From positions 77,501 to 141,500 of the forward strand of contig JAQJVL010000309.1 of assembly GCA_035578905.1 (NCBI GenBank): a DNA stretch of 64,000 bases, read 5' to 3'. Source of the DNA: Stictocephala bisonia. Its lineage: Eukaryota > Arthropoda > Insecta > Hemiptera > Membracidae. Within the stretch, counting starts at the first letter, position 1, and each line of letters opens with the position of its first letter. Below are positions 45,265-58,178 of this stretch, piece after piece. The notes beneath the pieces are model-generated. The model was not told the origin of the DNA. It worked only from the letters and a program-made list of their open reading frames with translations, and did not search any database. Position numbers and translations under genes: made by a program.

Positions 45265-46680
45265 GGTTGGTAAAAATGACCTATTCAGTAGCCTCTAAGT
45301 ACAAAAATAAGTGAAAGAAAATTTTAAAAATGCTGTTTACACGTTTGTAAGATGTAGACGAATAAATATTTGCATAACAGTTTTGAATTAAAATACAGAG
45401 AACGTTTGGCTGCAACACCTTAAGAGTGAAGTTTGATTAGAAATTCCAGCAAAAAGTAGCCAATTTGTAAGAGTTTTTCTTAAACAAGTGTAAAATCTAC
45501 AAATATAGACTAATCAACATAATTTTTTCACCATTTTGTTCTTAATAAAGTGGGCTTTAAATACAATATAAATCACAAGGCCTTACTTATTGTTTTTGCA
45601 TTTACAAAAAAGAACTTTTTGAGAAAAATGTTTAAGCAAAAACTGTTAAAATATTACAAAAATTACTTTTTTTACTATGAAAACTCCATAATTATTTAGA
45701 GAAACAATATTTTTATGTGGAAAATTAATTATAAAATCTGCAATATGTAAAAATATATTTTGTAGAACACAAAATAAATTGGTAAATTTTGCACAAAAGG
45801 TCCTATGAAGCATTACATGTGAAAGTAGTTCTGTAAACAACGATAATGTCTTAAGTACTGTTCTAATATAAACTTACTTATGATAACTTTCATCTCTAAA
45901 CAATATAGAGTAAATAAATTGTAAATATAAATAAAGAGTAAAGTAAATTGTAAATGTTAGTACCGCGCTCGACATTCATTTTGAACACTAAACAATCCTA
46001 ATACTTTATTTCTATGGCAATTAAATGATAATATTTACTTTTACAACACTATTAATAATGCACACTGTTTGTTTACAAACAAACAACAACAACAATCAAT
46101 TCTGTGTATGTATCTGTTCACGCCATTCAGAGACAAATGATCTGCTGACGCAACGTAGCAGCTGACCGACTGCGTGCATATGCCACCAAAATAGACTTAC
46201 CGTACACCTTTGTAACGATAATTTTCTGTGTAATATCCGCAGAAGCCTATTTAAAAGCTATCATAACTATCGATAATATATTGTTTTCTATAAATAAATA
46301 CGTACATACGACAAGTTGTTTTAAATATAATAAATATTGTCATTAGCAGTAATTTTTACCCTTGGAACTGATCAATATGTTATGTGTTGTGTCTTCATTT
46401 GTGTTCTTGTGTGTTGTAGGTTTGCTGATGACATATTTATTCTATTATTCTAATTCCTGATTAGTACCCTGTAATCTAACCTAAAATCAATATGGATTAA
46501 CCAATTTTTGTTTGTTTGGTGCTCTTCAAATATTATAATAAATAATAAAATATGCAACAGAGATAAGCAAGCACTGACGTTTTGCTGCACCTGTACACTG
46601 TTATGAATGTAAAGACTCAACTGTTAAAGTTGTATACACTATACATTTAATTAAATAGAGACACAAACACAATTTTGAAG
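45265..46680. other. Gene-free AT-rich stretch
   Basis: No gene or repeat family recognised. CAA triplets near 46081-46095. Confidence 0.4.
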
Positions 46681-49600
46681 GAATAAAACAAAGTAAGTTT
46701 TATTAAAATTCTTTTAATTTTACAAGATATGCTTTACAATATAAACAAATACTTTTTAACTAACATAAAGCAAAAGGCACATGGTTTTTAATAATACAAA
46801 ACTATAAATAAAAATTACAATGGTACTGTGTTAAAAGATACATTGAACCGTATTTAATGAACAGATAATAAAGCTATTTGTACAAACCATTATAAATTGT
46901 CAAAATGTGAAATAGTAACGAGTGCTTTTTGCGACACTGTATAAACAAATGCTACATTAGTTAGTAGAACTTCGACAAATATTGCACAAAGTCAGTTCTC
47001 ATGTACAAAATTAGACCCAAATAACCCGAGAACTCTAACGATAGCGCATATCTACAATTGAAGAGGTATAAAATCTAAGGACTAGAAAATAAAACAATTA
47101 CTTTGGACCTACAGGATACACACAAATATACTTATATAATAAAATATCTATTAAATGATTGCTTGAAAACCACATTTTATAGGAATAATTTGAAATGAAG
47201 AGAAGTGAAAACAACAAATCGTAAGGAAACAGTATTTGTTGTAAGACTCCTAGACCAAAATATTATTTTATACACCAGACTTTTCACAATGCTAAATACA
47301 AATTATCTCAATTACAAATTAAGCATTATCTACATCTTCAAATCACAATTCAAAACTAATACATATAATCTAAACTGATATTTTAAAAAATAAAACTGCT
47401 TTTAAATAAATTTAAACTTATTTACCATATAAAATAATTAAATTTAAATCTTAAATCACATTAATAGACAGAATTTAGTTACCATTGCAAGAGATTCACA
47501 ACATTATTTGTTAAGCAAATAATAATAATAATAAAAAAAAAAAAAACAACTTAAATTTATTACATTTTTCCTTATTTTTGGTATCTATTATGAACTCCAT
47601 TTTAATCAAAACAGAACATTCAATTTCAAATAATATTTTACAAAATTCATTAATAAAAAATCATTGTCAGGTTAGTGGTAATAGGAGAGATAAGGTGCCT
47701 GTGGCATAGAAATTAGAAGATGTTAAATGTTTTACTGTTTGGAGGCGTCTTCTGTTGTAAGTTTACACATATATTTATCTCTAAAAGAATAATCTGTATC
47801 ATGCTTCGAGCATTGTCAATCATGTGACCATTTTCCATTTTTCACAAATAATATGTAAAAATTAATTTAGACAGTATTTTGGTTATTTTTAGAGCTGTAC
47901 CGACTTATCTAAACACCCAGCAAGATTATTTGATTATTTATTACATTAAACTACTGTAATAGACAAAACGTAAAATAAATTTAGAATAATAATTTTTAAA
48001 CATATTTTATTACTTTCATCAAGAAATATAGGGCAATAGATTGATGTCTGTTCTGTTACTTAAAAAAAGCGATAAACTTAATCTTTAGGACACTTATTAC
48101 TCTGTCGGTGATTTAATACTTTATTTTTTTAGGATGTTTTATCGAGTGACATTAATTTAAGTCAATTGGTTTAGATTTAACACGAGATATGAACTGGATT
48201 TATGATATAAACCTTTCTTCACTATAAACATAATCAATATAAAAAATTTGCTATTGGACATCACATATACAATAAATTAAAAATTAAATTAATTTGATAA
48301 TGGCAAAGTAAATAATATTTTGAGTTTTAATTCACATTTGATCCATCATTAGGACATAATAATTTAGCACAATAATTAAACACAAGCACATAATAATTTA
48401 GAGATTTAAAAGAAATGATTATTTTTTACTCAGAAAAACAAACCTTACTATATACTACAGTATGACAAAGGTGCCAAATTGTACTACTTCGAGCTAAATA
48501 AAACAACAAAAAATGAGTTAACAAAGCAACATGTATATTTTTGTTAACTATATTTGCAATTGAAGTTAATTTATTTATATTTTACATGTGTTTAAAGAAA
48601 AGTTACAATGCTTAAGCCTTACATAGTCATAAAACACTACCTTATTGCAATTAAAGTTCATCCATGTTATAATTCTGGTTAGGACGGTAAAGAATAAAAA
48701 ATAATTTAAAACAGAACATGAAACAGGTCTTAAAATTTATTAGCATCACTGACTTAATAACTATTTAATTTGATTAATAGAAGATAATTATTTGAGCGGA
48801 AAAATTCTCATTTAGAAAAAAGTATAAAAATTAGTGATCAATTAATTTGCTGAATTGAAATTACTTATTTGGGACAGTCAAGAATTGTAGTTAAAAATGA
48901 AAAAAATAGAAGATGATGGACAGATTCAAAGATGGTGTTTAAGTTTTAAGCATATTTTTATACAATAAAGGTCAATGAACTGTTACTTGAATTATAATGT
49001 AGATAATGTTAATCTCTTTGTTTTTTTTCAGTTTTCATTTTACTGAAGGCTTCTAAACAAAATAAATGATTTATTCTTTCTTTACTCTTAAACAATTACA
49101 GTCAACTACAATAATTTAAGAAAGTTGGTCGATATTCTCTAATTTGAATTTAAGGTAAAAACAATTTCAATTATAGAGCTTTTCAACTATAGAGATCATA
49201 ATCAACTCTACTTACCACCACATAGTACAGAAAATACTCTAAAGAATTATTAAAAAATAAAAAGTTTTTAATAGTTTTAAGCTAGTAAAGCTGAAAAATA
49301 ATTTGGATGAATTCATGTTATGTTTGCTGTACTGATAATAGGAATACAATAAAGTGTACGATCAGTTGTCACAATGTGGTGTAAACGACCTCATTCTGTT
49401 AACTACAAACTGTTCAAATTTATCCTTTTGGATTGTATATGCAGAAAATGCAATATTTTCAACTATTCAGGTTTGCTTTAAAATATACATGGTCTGGACT
49501 TTGTAAATTCAAATGATAAGATATAAGGACTAAAATTAATTGCAAATTAAAATAAAAGATTTAAGACTAAATATCTCAATCCTTTGTGGTGTCACCAGTT

Positions 49601-52600
49601 AATATAAATATATATGTGATGTAGTTGTGGAGAATTTAAAGAAAATATTTATATATGTTCAAAATCTAATCTAGATAGAAGTAAAAGGATATAACTTATA
49701 TATATATTTTTAAATTAGCGCACATTTATCTATGGACATTATCAATGCAATAAGCTATTATTTTATCTGCCGCTAGAAATAATAATTTGTTAAAACAAAA
49801 CAAAAAATAAATATATAAAAATCCAATAATCTTAGAATTTTATTCTATAAACAGAAATTTTATTCTTTAGTCAACAGATTTAAACCACATTAGAATTATT
49901 CATAATAATTGAAACAAACTTATGGAAGTTATAATTTACTTACTATCCTGATCACACATACAAACTTTATAACAGTTTTAGTCTTTAAATTAAAATTAAA
50001 ATATAATTATTAAACAATATTTTAAAAATAAATACAATAACAGCATGACTGTCAGTCTGATATTTACATGATATGTTACAAATCATGATGAAGGTGATTT
50101 ACAAAGAAGAAAAATATATAAAATAATAGATGAAACATCGGTTCAACATGATTAATTACAAGTGTGATGAATTTTTCTAATAATTTATGTAACCAAAATG
50201 TTAATATAAAAACTAACTATTCTTATCCAAATTATTAATTGAAAACTTTAAAACAATTAATTAAAATACTAATGTGATCATAGAAGAAAACAAAACAGAA
50301 GTACATATAAATAGTACTAGTTATATACTTCATCAATACATTAGGAGTGGGAGTCGGACAAAAATACCTAGGGTGTCTACTACATTTCCCAGATTAAAAA
50401 TCTAAATTTTTTTAGCTATTTATAACAACTTCTCGAAATAATTTATGATTTTAAATTACTTACACAAATTAAACTTTAATGACGCTTTAAAAAAAGGTGT
50501 ATCGCAAACTAAGAGACTATACACACTACAGTTAATGACTTGTTAGAGAAATCAGTGCATATTTTTTTCACATTCTACATTACAGCTGTTACTAATAATA
50601 GTCAAATGACTGATGATAAATCAATAAATAATTTCAAACCAATGTAATACAATGACAATACAGTGTAGTTATGCTGGCTAGCCCCCTTGGATCACTAGTG
50701 TCATGCTAGCTCCTCAGTGCTGCAAGTGTTAAATAACTGTATATTGTTAGACTGTGGTGAAATGTACTATGGTACCAATGATCTAAGGAACTTTCACATA
50801 GAGTAAAATGCTTAAGGAATTTTATTCCAGTTGTGTTTTCCTCACCTACTGTAAAAATAGTTTATCATTTAACTTTTTTTGAATTTTAGTCCAAAAAAGT
50901 TAAGCTATTGGTTTAAAAAATATAGTTTCAAATCACAACTCCTTGAATTGATAAAAGAGATAGAACTATTAGAAAATGCTAAAAAGATCTTTATAAGCCA
51001 GGATAATAGCACTTTTCTGACATTTTTGAATGTACAGTAAAACGTGTCATATCCGACTTAATGTGGTGCCAGGTAGGCCGATACTTGACTTAATGTGGTG
51101 CCAGGGTAGGCCGGATAACTTTGAAGCTGGATATGGAATTACCATAATAAAGACATGGTTTTTGTGGAGCGAATGCATTGCGAGTATTGTGGTAATGCTT
51201 TGGAGGATCTACGTAAATAATAAATTGTTTAGTACTGAGCTGTAAGGGTTTCCAAAAATATTTAATAATTTTATAAAATAGTACACTTTTTTTAACAAAA
51301 GTAAAAACTAAAATACTGTTGGCCTGCTAGTATAATATTTCTTGGTTAAGGTCCTTTCTGGTTACGTAATGGAAAGAAACAAAATCAAAAGATTATAAAT
51401 GTTATTTTAAAACAATAAACAAAAACAATGAAACAGTAAGAACAATAGGCCTATACTATAAAAACTCATACTAACGCAGACGGAATGGAGAAACAATCAA
51501 TAAAAAGTGATCTACCAACACGCCAGGGCAATATTTCCAAAAATAGCGTAGGCAACGTTTGTTGTGAGGAAATTCCTCAATATATTCCCACCCCTCCTTT
51601 GCCAAGGTCACATGCAAGGAACTAATTCTTTCTCTTTGTCACCAAGCTGCCGAGCTGGTTATCAGAGGTTCCAGATATCACAAGGCTGGATATTCCAAGT
51701 ATTATTGTATTTTTATCCTATCATTATCTAATCAAAGAAAATCAATCTTCTAGCAGTCACAATGTAAGATACAATTCTATTTAATTATACTGTAAGTAAT
51801 GACTAAATACAAATTTTGGCATGTCACATTTGACATTGTTAATATTTCAAATAAAACTTGATTAGTAAACCTGTATTATAGCGTTCACTTACCTACTTTG
51901 AATTCATTTGGCTAATTTAATACTTTTATTTGATAAGTAGCTGGAGTTGTTACAATTCAGTATAAATCTTTAATATGTAATATATCACAATGGAATATCA
52001 ATTAGACATTCCACATATTAAAATGCCTCTTGAATGCATGAGTATGTTTATTCGGAGGCTTGTGATAAACAGTAAGCAGTATGACGCATACTACGATTAA
52101 TTTATTTTTCTCCTGTTCCACAGTGCATTCAGAGGAATTTCCGTTGACTAAAAGTGGACATATTAGCTATCAAGAATAACGTGAGGTTAATTTTTTTCTT
52201 AAGTGCATATTTTTACAAAGTAACAAGTTTTTTTATTCTAATTTTAGTATTTATTATTACTTAAAATTCTCGTGTTCTAAATATGTGTTTGTATATGATA
52301 TTATATTCGTTGTTTCAATTCACTATCAAAGCAAATCTGGATGGGCCAGACTTTGATGCATTGGTCTTTATATATTGAACATTTATTTTTCAAGTTCACC
52401 TGTTTCTAGCTTTAAAATTTATAAAATACGCCAAATTTTCTGTTTTGACTAATTTAAACATAGGTTCGTAGGCTCTCGCTCTCTCTCTATATATACATAA
52501 ACAATAGCTGTAACCTTAATTGTGTACAATTCAAAATCATAGAAACTAAAATAAAATATGAAAAAAACAAACTACAATACAATAACAATGCAACCAGCTA

Positions 52601-54059
52601 AATAATTATCTGACAATTTATGAAAATGTGTATATTCAGAAAGCTTTGTTACAAATAAATATCACTAACATGCTTCATTATCCTTCAATTCATTTTCTGA
52701 TCAACTGGCAGTGTGCAAAGGTAAAAAATGACTATTTTGTTAAAAAAGCCCTATTTCATTAATGAACGCTACGGAAAAGACTAATTTAGACTGACATGGT
52801 GCAAACTGTACTAACAAACATGCAAATAAAACTTTCAAGCAGATAAAATGATAAATATGATTAATAAAAAAAAAACACTATACCTCTCTTTATTAAGAAA
52901 AAACGTAATAGACATGATTATATTGTAACAGTCTATTTCAACATTGTTTGGTCATCTCACTTTTCTATAAAGAACTAATAATGTACATATGTAAAAACTG
53001 TGCTTATCGAATTTATTACTTTTTTAATATCATGAAATTTCTAACCAGTAGACACCCAGATATTCCTATTAAAATATTAGAAAAGATATTTAAAACTATC
53101 TGCTAAAATGTACTTTAATGGATAACAGATTTTTTAAGATAAAATAAACCAATGCAATATGAATTAACAAAGCATTTTTGAAATATATGTGGAGTTCTGA
53201 TCTTTCTTAAAGTCACCTCATTAATCTAGAAATGAATAGTACTAACTGAAATGGCTAGGCAATGCCAGAAGTCTGACGAGAGCCAGACTAATACACAAGT
53301 ATGCAAGATCACATAATAAGTAACCAAGGTAAATTAGCTGATAAAAATCAACATTGCTGATTAGTGCTGTTTATATATATAAGATCATGTTCATTTTAAA
53401 CTTCACAGTTTAAGATTTTGATTGTTTAATTTACTTTAAATTGCTGGCCAAACACAAATATTGAATATTTTTTTAAAGACAGACAGATATGTAAAGATTC
53501 CACACTAATATTGATGAATTAAAAAAAAATTTGCCATAAATCATAAGCGATAATATCGAATGTTATAGAGAGCATAGGAATGGCATAATTAGTAATGTTT
53601 TATTAAATGCATTCAAAATGCAGCGAACAATAATTTTTTTTCAAACATCTGTATATAATTTTAATCCACCAAATTATTCTGTTTAATTTTTAAATATTAC
53701 AATTATTGTATTAACAACAAATAAAATATGTGGTTTACAATGTTAAATTATGAATAAGCTGTACGATTAAAAACAAATATAAGTAATGATGATAAAACAA
53801 TTCTCAACTCAGACTGGTGTTAAAAGACACTACGGTAGACACTGGCCTTTTACAAAAATTTATCGAACAAAAAATATATATAAATCGTATATCTATATAA
53901 ATTTACATACTACAATCTTAGAAAAACTATATACAAGATTTGGTAACGGTTCAGGAGCTTGCACGCTATGACTGAGGCCAGCTCTGACCACTTAAACATC
54001 AATATTGATAATAATTAACACTAAATAAATAAATATGAATCCAAGAATAATTGTTTATA
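46681..54059 (-). other. Very AT-rich, coding-free region, possible Mbs 3'UTR
   Basis: Directly downstream of the Mbs stop codon on the - strand there are 7.4 kb without any coding frame and with almost no transposon ends, unlike the rest of the window. TTTATT (AATAAA on the - strand) occurs often, including at 46699-46704 near the left limit. Extended 3'UTRs are known for regulated animal genes, but the right place of polyadenylation cannot be read from sequence alone. The left limit is arbitrary. Confidence 0.35.
51035..51240 (+). repeat. Possible Tigger-like fragment with a short duplication
   Basis: CAGTAAAACGTGTCATATCC after a TA resembles the ends of pogo/Tigger MITEs. Two copies of GACTTAATGTGGTGCCAGG lie 34 bp apart (about 51055 and 51090). 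No matching right end was found. Confidence 0.4.
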
Positions 54060-54146
54060 TCACTTGGACAGTTTGCTGATCACCCTGATGAGTGCTCCAT
54101 TCTCATCTCTTAACTTTTGGTTTTCACTCTTCAGTTTTTCAACTTG
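54060..54146 (-). CDS. Mbs: Last coding exon of myosin phosphatase targeting subunit (Mbs/PPP1R12), leucine zipper
   Basis: On the - strand an acceptor TTGTTTCCAG is followed by 28 codons and a TGA at 54060-54062. They read as a heptad-patterned helix, QVEKLKSENQKLRDENG, then ALIRVISKLSK at the very C-terminus. This ending is the hallmark of the leucine zipper of MYPT1-type subunits, which bind cGMP-dependent protein kinase and anchor protein phosphatase 1 to myosin. Only this exon is in the window; upstream exons must lie to the right (higher coordinates), beyond 64000 or unrecognised. The identification rests on 28 residues, but the terminal motif is distinctive. Confidence 0.75.
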   Translation of the reverse strand, partial: QVEKLKSENQKLRDENGALIRVISKLSK

Positions 54147-54709
54147 CTGGAAACAAAGTAAATAAATGTTCAAAACCATCTAAAATTAAATTATAATACT
54201 AAACATATAAAATAACAAATAATAACTGACCTATCTTGCAATGATAGTTGGAAACACTTGAGAACTAAGAAAATTTAGCACCACTATATTATTTTGTTGT
54301 ATTATTTATATCCTGCATCACAATGCATTTGACTTTAGCATGTAAATTCCTGCTCAAACATGTGACTAGGCAATACTGAGTACAAAACAATATTCTATAT
54401 TAATTGTCATTCAAGGTATCATTTTTAAATTTGTCTACTGAATGATAAAAAAGTTAGCTGTTTTTAGAAGAAAAGAGTTTTAAAACCATTTTGATGTTCA
54501 GTTTTTTCATACATGTAAAATTTAGCTTCCAAATAAAAAATGCTGTTTTTCCAAAATTGCTTGAGGGAATATGTCAGAATTAATTCTAGTTTTTGTTCTT
54601 GTATTATATGTATGTGATTTTTATCAAAATATTTTTCTTTATTTCAAAACCCAGCCGCAGAAGGGTCAAAATGTAATAAATTAAAGAAGCTGTCATTAAG
54701 TTTAGATTC
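54147..54709 (-). other. Mbs intron, proximal part
   Basis: AT-rich, no further feature. The intron runs to at least the next unrecognised exon and contains the elements described at 54710 and beyond. Confidence 0.4.
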
Positions 54710-55751
54710 TTAACCTGTTGAGGAGTGCGGACGTCTTAAGACGTCCATATTTCCATACTGTTAGTGAGTGCAGCATTTACCATTAGAGTGACCCCAGGGA
54801 GTACGAAAAAAAAAAATTCTAAAATTATTAATAAACTGTTATACTTTATTAAAAATAGTAATTTAAGATACAATATGGTAATATTTACAAATCAAAATGA
54901 TGGAAACTGTGATTATAATTAGCAAAATTAAAATTTTTCTATTGTGTGAAATTGTTCGAAACATGGGTAAATGCAAAGTGCAACTTTACATTTGGAGCAC
55001 TCATAGGCCGTGTCTTTGCGCTGTGAAGCCCTCCGTGTAGTATAAGTGCATACAAAACACTTCCGTTGTTTTCTTTTGGCTCCACCCTCTCTCATTGGGA
55101 GTGGTCACATGAAATGGCGGCCAGACAGACGGAGCGCCTGTTTGTCACCACTCACCGGGCGTGCAACATCATCACTTCGATCTAAATATCGCTTGTTAGA
55201 GTCCATTGTAATAAATAAGTCACTGATGAATAAAATTAACTAATTACTGTACAACACTGACAAACTTTTTAACATATTTACAATACAACACGGAAAAGAA
55301 AATATACAGGCCTATTTTACTGTACAACGCTGAAAATAACTAAATACAACTACTTTGTAACAAAATACAATAAACAAAATATCACACTGGCAAAATACCA
55401 AATGTAATTAGGCCTACTATAGATGAACGAAACGTAAATATAGCAGAACGCAATTAGGTTAGACACGAGGAGAAACAGATTTGGCACGCAACGAAAATGC
55501 GAGGGAAACACTACAGCTGGCATTGAAGCGTCATCTATCAGCTGACTAAAGTACAGCTGTAGTCCCATTGGTGGCCAATAGGATGCGGGTATCATATGGA
55601 AGTTCATACACTTACATCGATATTTAATTATAGCTGAAATTTAAAATAAATATTAGGGACGTCTAAAGACGACCATACTCATTTGGGCACAGACGTCCAA
55701 AGACGTCCGTACTCGTTTGGGATCATTTTGCTTCACTCGTCAACAGGTTAA
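54710..55751 (-). mobile_element. Mini piggyBac with GACGTC palindromes
   Basis: The ends are TTAACCTGTTGAGGAGTG (left) and, inverted, TTAACCTGTTGACGAGTG (right), with TTAA at both outer ends. An 18-bp perfect palindrome, GGACGTCTTAAGACGTCC, lies at 54729-54746; at the right end related copies lie at 55657-55674 and 55690-55709. The 1-kb element keeps the two ends of a transposase gene on the - strand and has lost the catalytic core. Confidence 0.85.
54928..55206 (-). pseudogene. Internally deleted piggyBac transposase: N-terminal start joined to cysteine-rich domain
   Basis: From ATG 55206 one frame of 93 codons runs to TAA at 54928. Codons 1-20 look like an acidic transposase N-terminus (MDSNKRYLDRSDD); codons 26-33 (LRLSGRHF) are the linker typically found just before the C-terminal domain. 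Codon 34 is TGA. After it the frame continues into a clear piggyBac cysteine-rich domain: RKCFVC (C50, C53), YECSKC (C70, C73), C78 and CFEQFH (C82, H87). The catalytic domain has been deleted, joining the two ends. The single stop is the only break in the remaining frame. Confidence 0.72.
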
Positions 55752-56565
55752 ACAGTTGTTTACATGACCTTGGTGAGGTCAAAGTCATATTCTGATTTTT
55801 TTTTTATCTTCATTATTTTTTTTATTGAAGAGGTTTCACCCCATAAACCAATGCCATAATTCACTAAAGAATGAAAAGAAAAAAACACAATTAATGAAAA
55901 TATTCAATATTACATTAAATAATACAAATAAACACTAAACAAATAATTGTCAAAATATTAAAAATTGTATAGTCATTCATTTTATTTCGGAAAAGCCTAA
56001 ATGGGCATACTGCCTGGGCGTAGGCTGAGTTGCAAGTATTATATTTCAAATTATTATATAAAATAGGAATGAAGAGTAAAGATGTATTTTGAAAGAAGGA
56101 ACAAATAAATAAGAACAATGAACTATATGAAATATGGAAAAATGGTATTTAAATCAATTAAATAATTAACACTTATGATGGTATCATTGCAAGTCAGAAA
56201 TGAGGTAATAATATCCAAAAATTAATGATTGATTTTGTGCCAAATGAGGAAGGGCGAGAGAATAAAGTGATGTAAAATGCCCTACGAATACTCTCCCTCA
56301 TCCTGTTTCAACACAAGACCTTCCAAACAAAAGCCACTCATACATGTATTGCCCTGAGTCCACTGAGTGGGGAGAGGGGCAAACTTCAAATTCATTCGTT
56401 GACACTTAATGACATTCTCTGCTCCCTCCAATTTATCAGAATGATCCAATCAGTTACCTGTTTTTGTAATATTGATAGATATTGCAATACAAGACAATAA
56501 ATTAATATTGAGTGCAATGTGGACTGGATCAGTAGTTGAAAATTATTTCCAATAGATTAATCATT
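55752..56565. other. Gene-free AT-rich stretch (Mbs intron)
   Basis: No feature recognised. Confidence 0.4.
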
Positions 56566-56727
56566 GCCGGCGTGGTGGCTCAGTGGCTAAGGCTTCGGTC
56601 TGCGGAGGGCGAAGTCCAAGGTTCGAATCCCCACTGAGCCAACGGTCGGTACTTCACTCGTTAAGTAAAGTTCAAGCACAGGCCTGTAGGCCCATGTGAA
56701 CTGGCGAGTGGTTTAAAAAAAAAAAAA
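56566..56727 (+). mobile_element. tRNA-derived SINE with poly-A tail
   Basis: The head GCCGGCGTGGTGGCTCAGTGG contains the A box TGGCTCAGTGG (56576-56586), and 33 bases later the B box GGTTCGAATCC (56620-56630) is a perfect match to the polymerase III consensus. A 90-bp body ends in a run of 13 A (56715-56727). A free tRNA gene is unlikely because the head continues into the body and poly-A tail. Confidence 0.9.
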
Positions 56728-56734
56728 TCCATTT

Positions 56735-56812
56735 TAAACCCACTCAACCATACACGTGCAGTAGTATTGACCCACCCACCTACCTATAAACGTGCATTGG
56801 TATTAAAACTTC
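56735..56812. repeat. Short stretch of the GTATTGACCCACCC minisatellite
   Basis: Two to three degenerate units (ACGTGCAGTAGTATTGACCC, then ACCTATAAACGTGCATTGGT) directly after the SINE tail. Confidence 0.55.
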
Positions 56813-57003
56813 ACGCAATTGTCTAAAAGTATACAAATTTTGAAAATATTAGTTAATGTCTTCCACCCATCTAAAACGGTGATCAATAATCACATCTAAA
56901 TATTATTGAAAACCACACCTAAACATGTGAAAATTGTCACTCTCTCTCTGTAGCATCACAATTACAAGTTGAACTTAGATTAACATAACATGAATGAAGT
57001 GTT

Positions 57004-57480
57004 CTAATGTATAATCAGAACACTTTCAAAGAAATATGGCCATAAATTTAGTTTTAGATATAGTATATTTAAAGAGGGCATATTTTGATCAAGCCATATT
57101 TTTATATACATTAAATCATGGAGAGCTTTAATTCTTGCGTCCTGCAAATAACTACTTTTAATGAAAATAAGTGTGTCATCTGTAAACAAGGATAATTATT
57201 TAAACAAATTTAATCATGAAATATTATTTTTATATACTAAAAATAAAATAAGCCTGTGTACTTCCTTGGGCCACCCAAAGTCTACTGGCAAGGTATCACT
57301 GTTTACCCCACAAATAGATACACTTTGCAGTCTTTCAGTGAGATAGCTTCTGAACCAGAGTGTTGACCCAAGCACCAATTAAATCCAGTTTTGCGAGTAA
57401 TTAACCAAGTCAAAAGCCTTTGAAAGATTGATTATTTTTTGTAGAACAGATTGATTTGTTCAATGATTTCATACAGAGCA
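57004..57480 (-). pseudogene. Decayed LINE reverse transcriptase fragment
   Basis: On the - strand LSKAFDLVNY (57427-57398) is followed by WFRSYLTERLQSVSICGVN, a broken GWPKEVH where GVPQGS is expected, and after a frame change FTDDTLIFIKSSYLQD (57186-57139), corresponding to the catalytic FADD box with Ala changed to Thr. The order matches a LINE reverse transcriptase. Stops and frameshifts show it is dead. It lies in the same orientation as Mbs. Confidence 0.75.
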
Positions 57481-58178
57481 CTATTTATATTTGTCTTTGT
57501 GAAATCCAAATTGGCAATTACATAAAATATTTTTTCTATCTAAATATTTTAGTGGTGGGTCAGTTCCATTTTTTTTAGGTTCCGGTTCGGTTTCTTACTA
57601 AAAGTATCGGTTCTGAGTACTTTTTGAGTATCTCTCAGAAAACTGTCAAATTCTTTATGCCAGTGAATCAACAAATCAAGTTGATTCAGTCATTAAAAAA
57701 CAACGCATTATATTTTGGGCATTTACCCAATATGGACCATAAGGTACCCTAAAAATCGATGACATATTTCCAAAATTGAAAATAGATAACATTTTATTCA
57801 TTCTCAGGGTATAATTCTTTACATGTTTTCAATAAAGAACATATTTATTTTAAGTTTTAAAAACCTATACAATTTTTTAAAATGGAATAATGTAATGCTC
57901 AAATTTGTATGCAACACTGAAGAATTTAATTGAAGTTTTCCATGAGGAAATTACAAAACTTATAAGCCTAGAGAAAATTAAAAAATAACCTGCCATTTTA
58001 GGTCTGGTTTAGTAATAAAACTTATTAAAACACAAATTACAACACAGTTGATTGAAATCATCATAGCTACAATTAAGAGGTTGATGTAATTGTAGTACAT
58101 CAAAGATAAATAACAACAAATAATAATTTTATTAAATTAAAAAAAGTTATTAACTATTAACAACTAGTAGTTCATATC
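57481..58178. other. Gene-free AT-rich stretch
   Basis: No gene seen. GGTTCCGGTTCGGTTTCTTA near 57580 resembles the end of hAT-type MITEs, but no partner is found. Confidence 0.35.

Noticed and set aside
56566..56640. Possible functional tRNA gene
   Set aside because: A and B boxes are good, but the sequence continues into a SINE body and poly-A tail and no complete cloverleaf with matching acceptor stem was evident.
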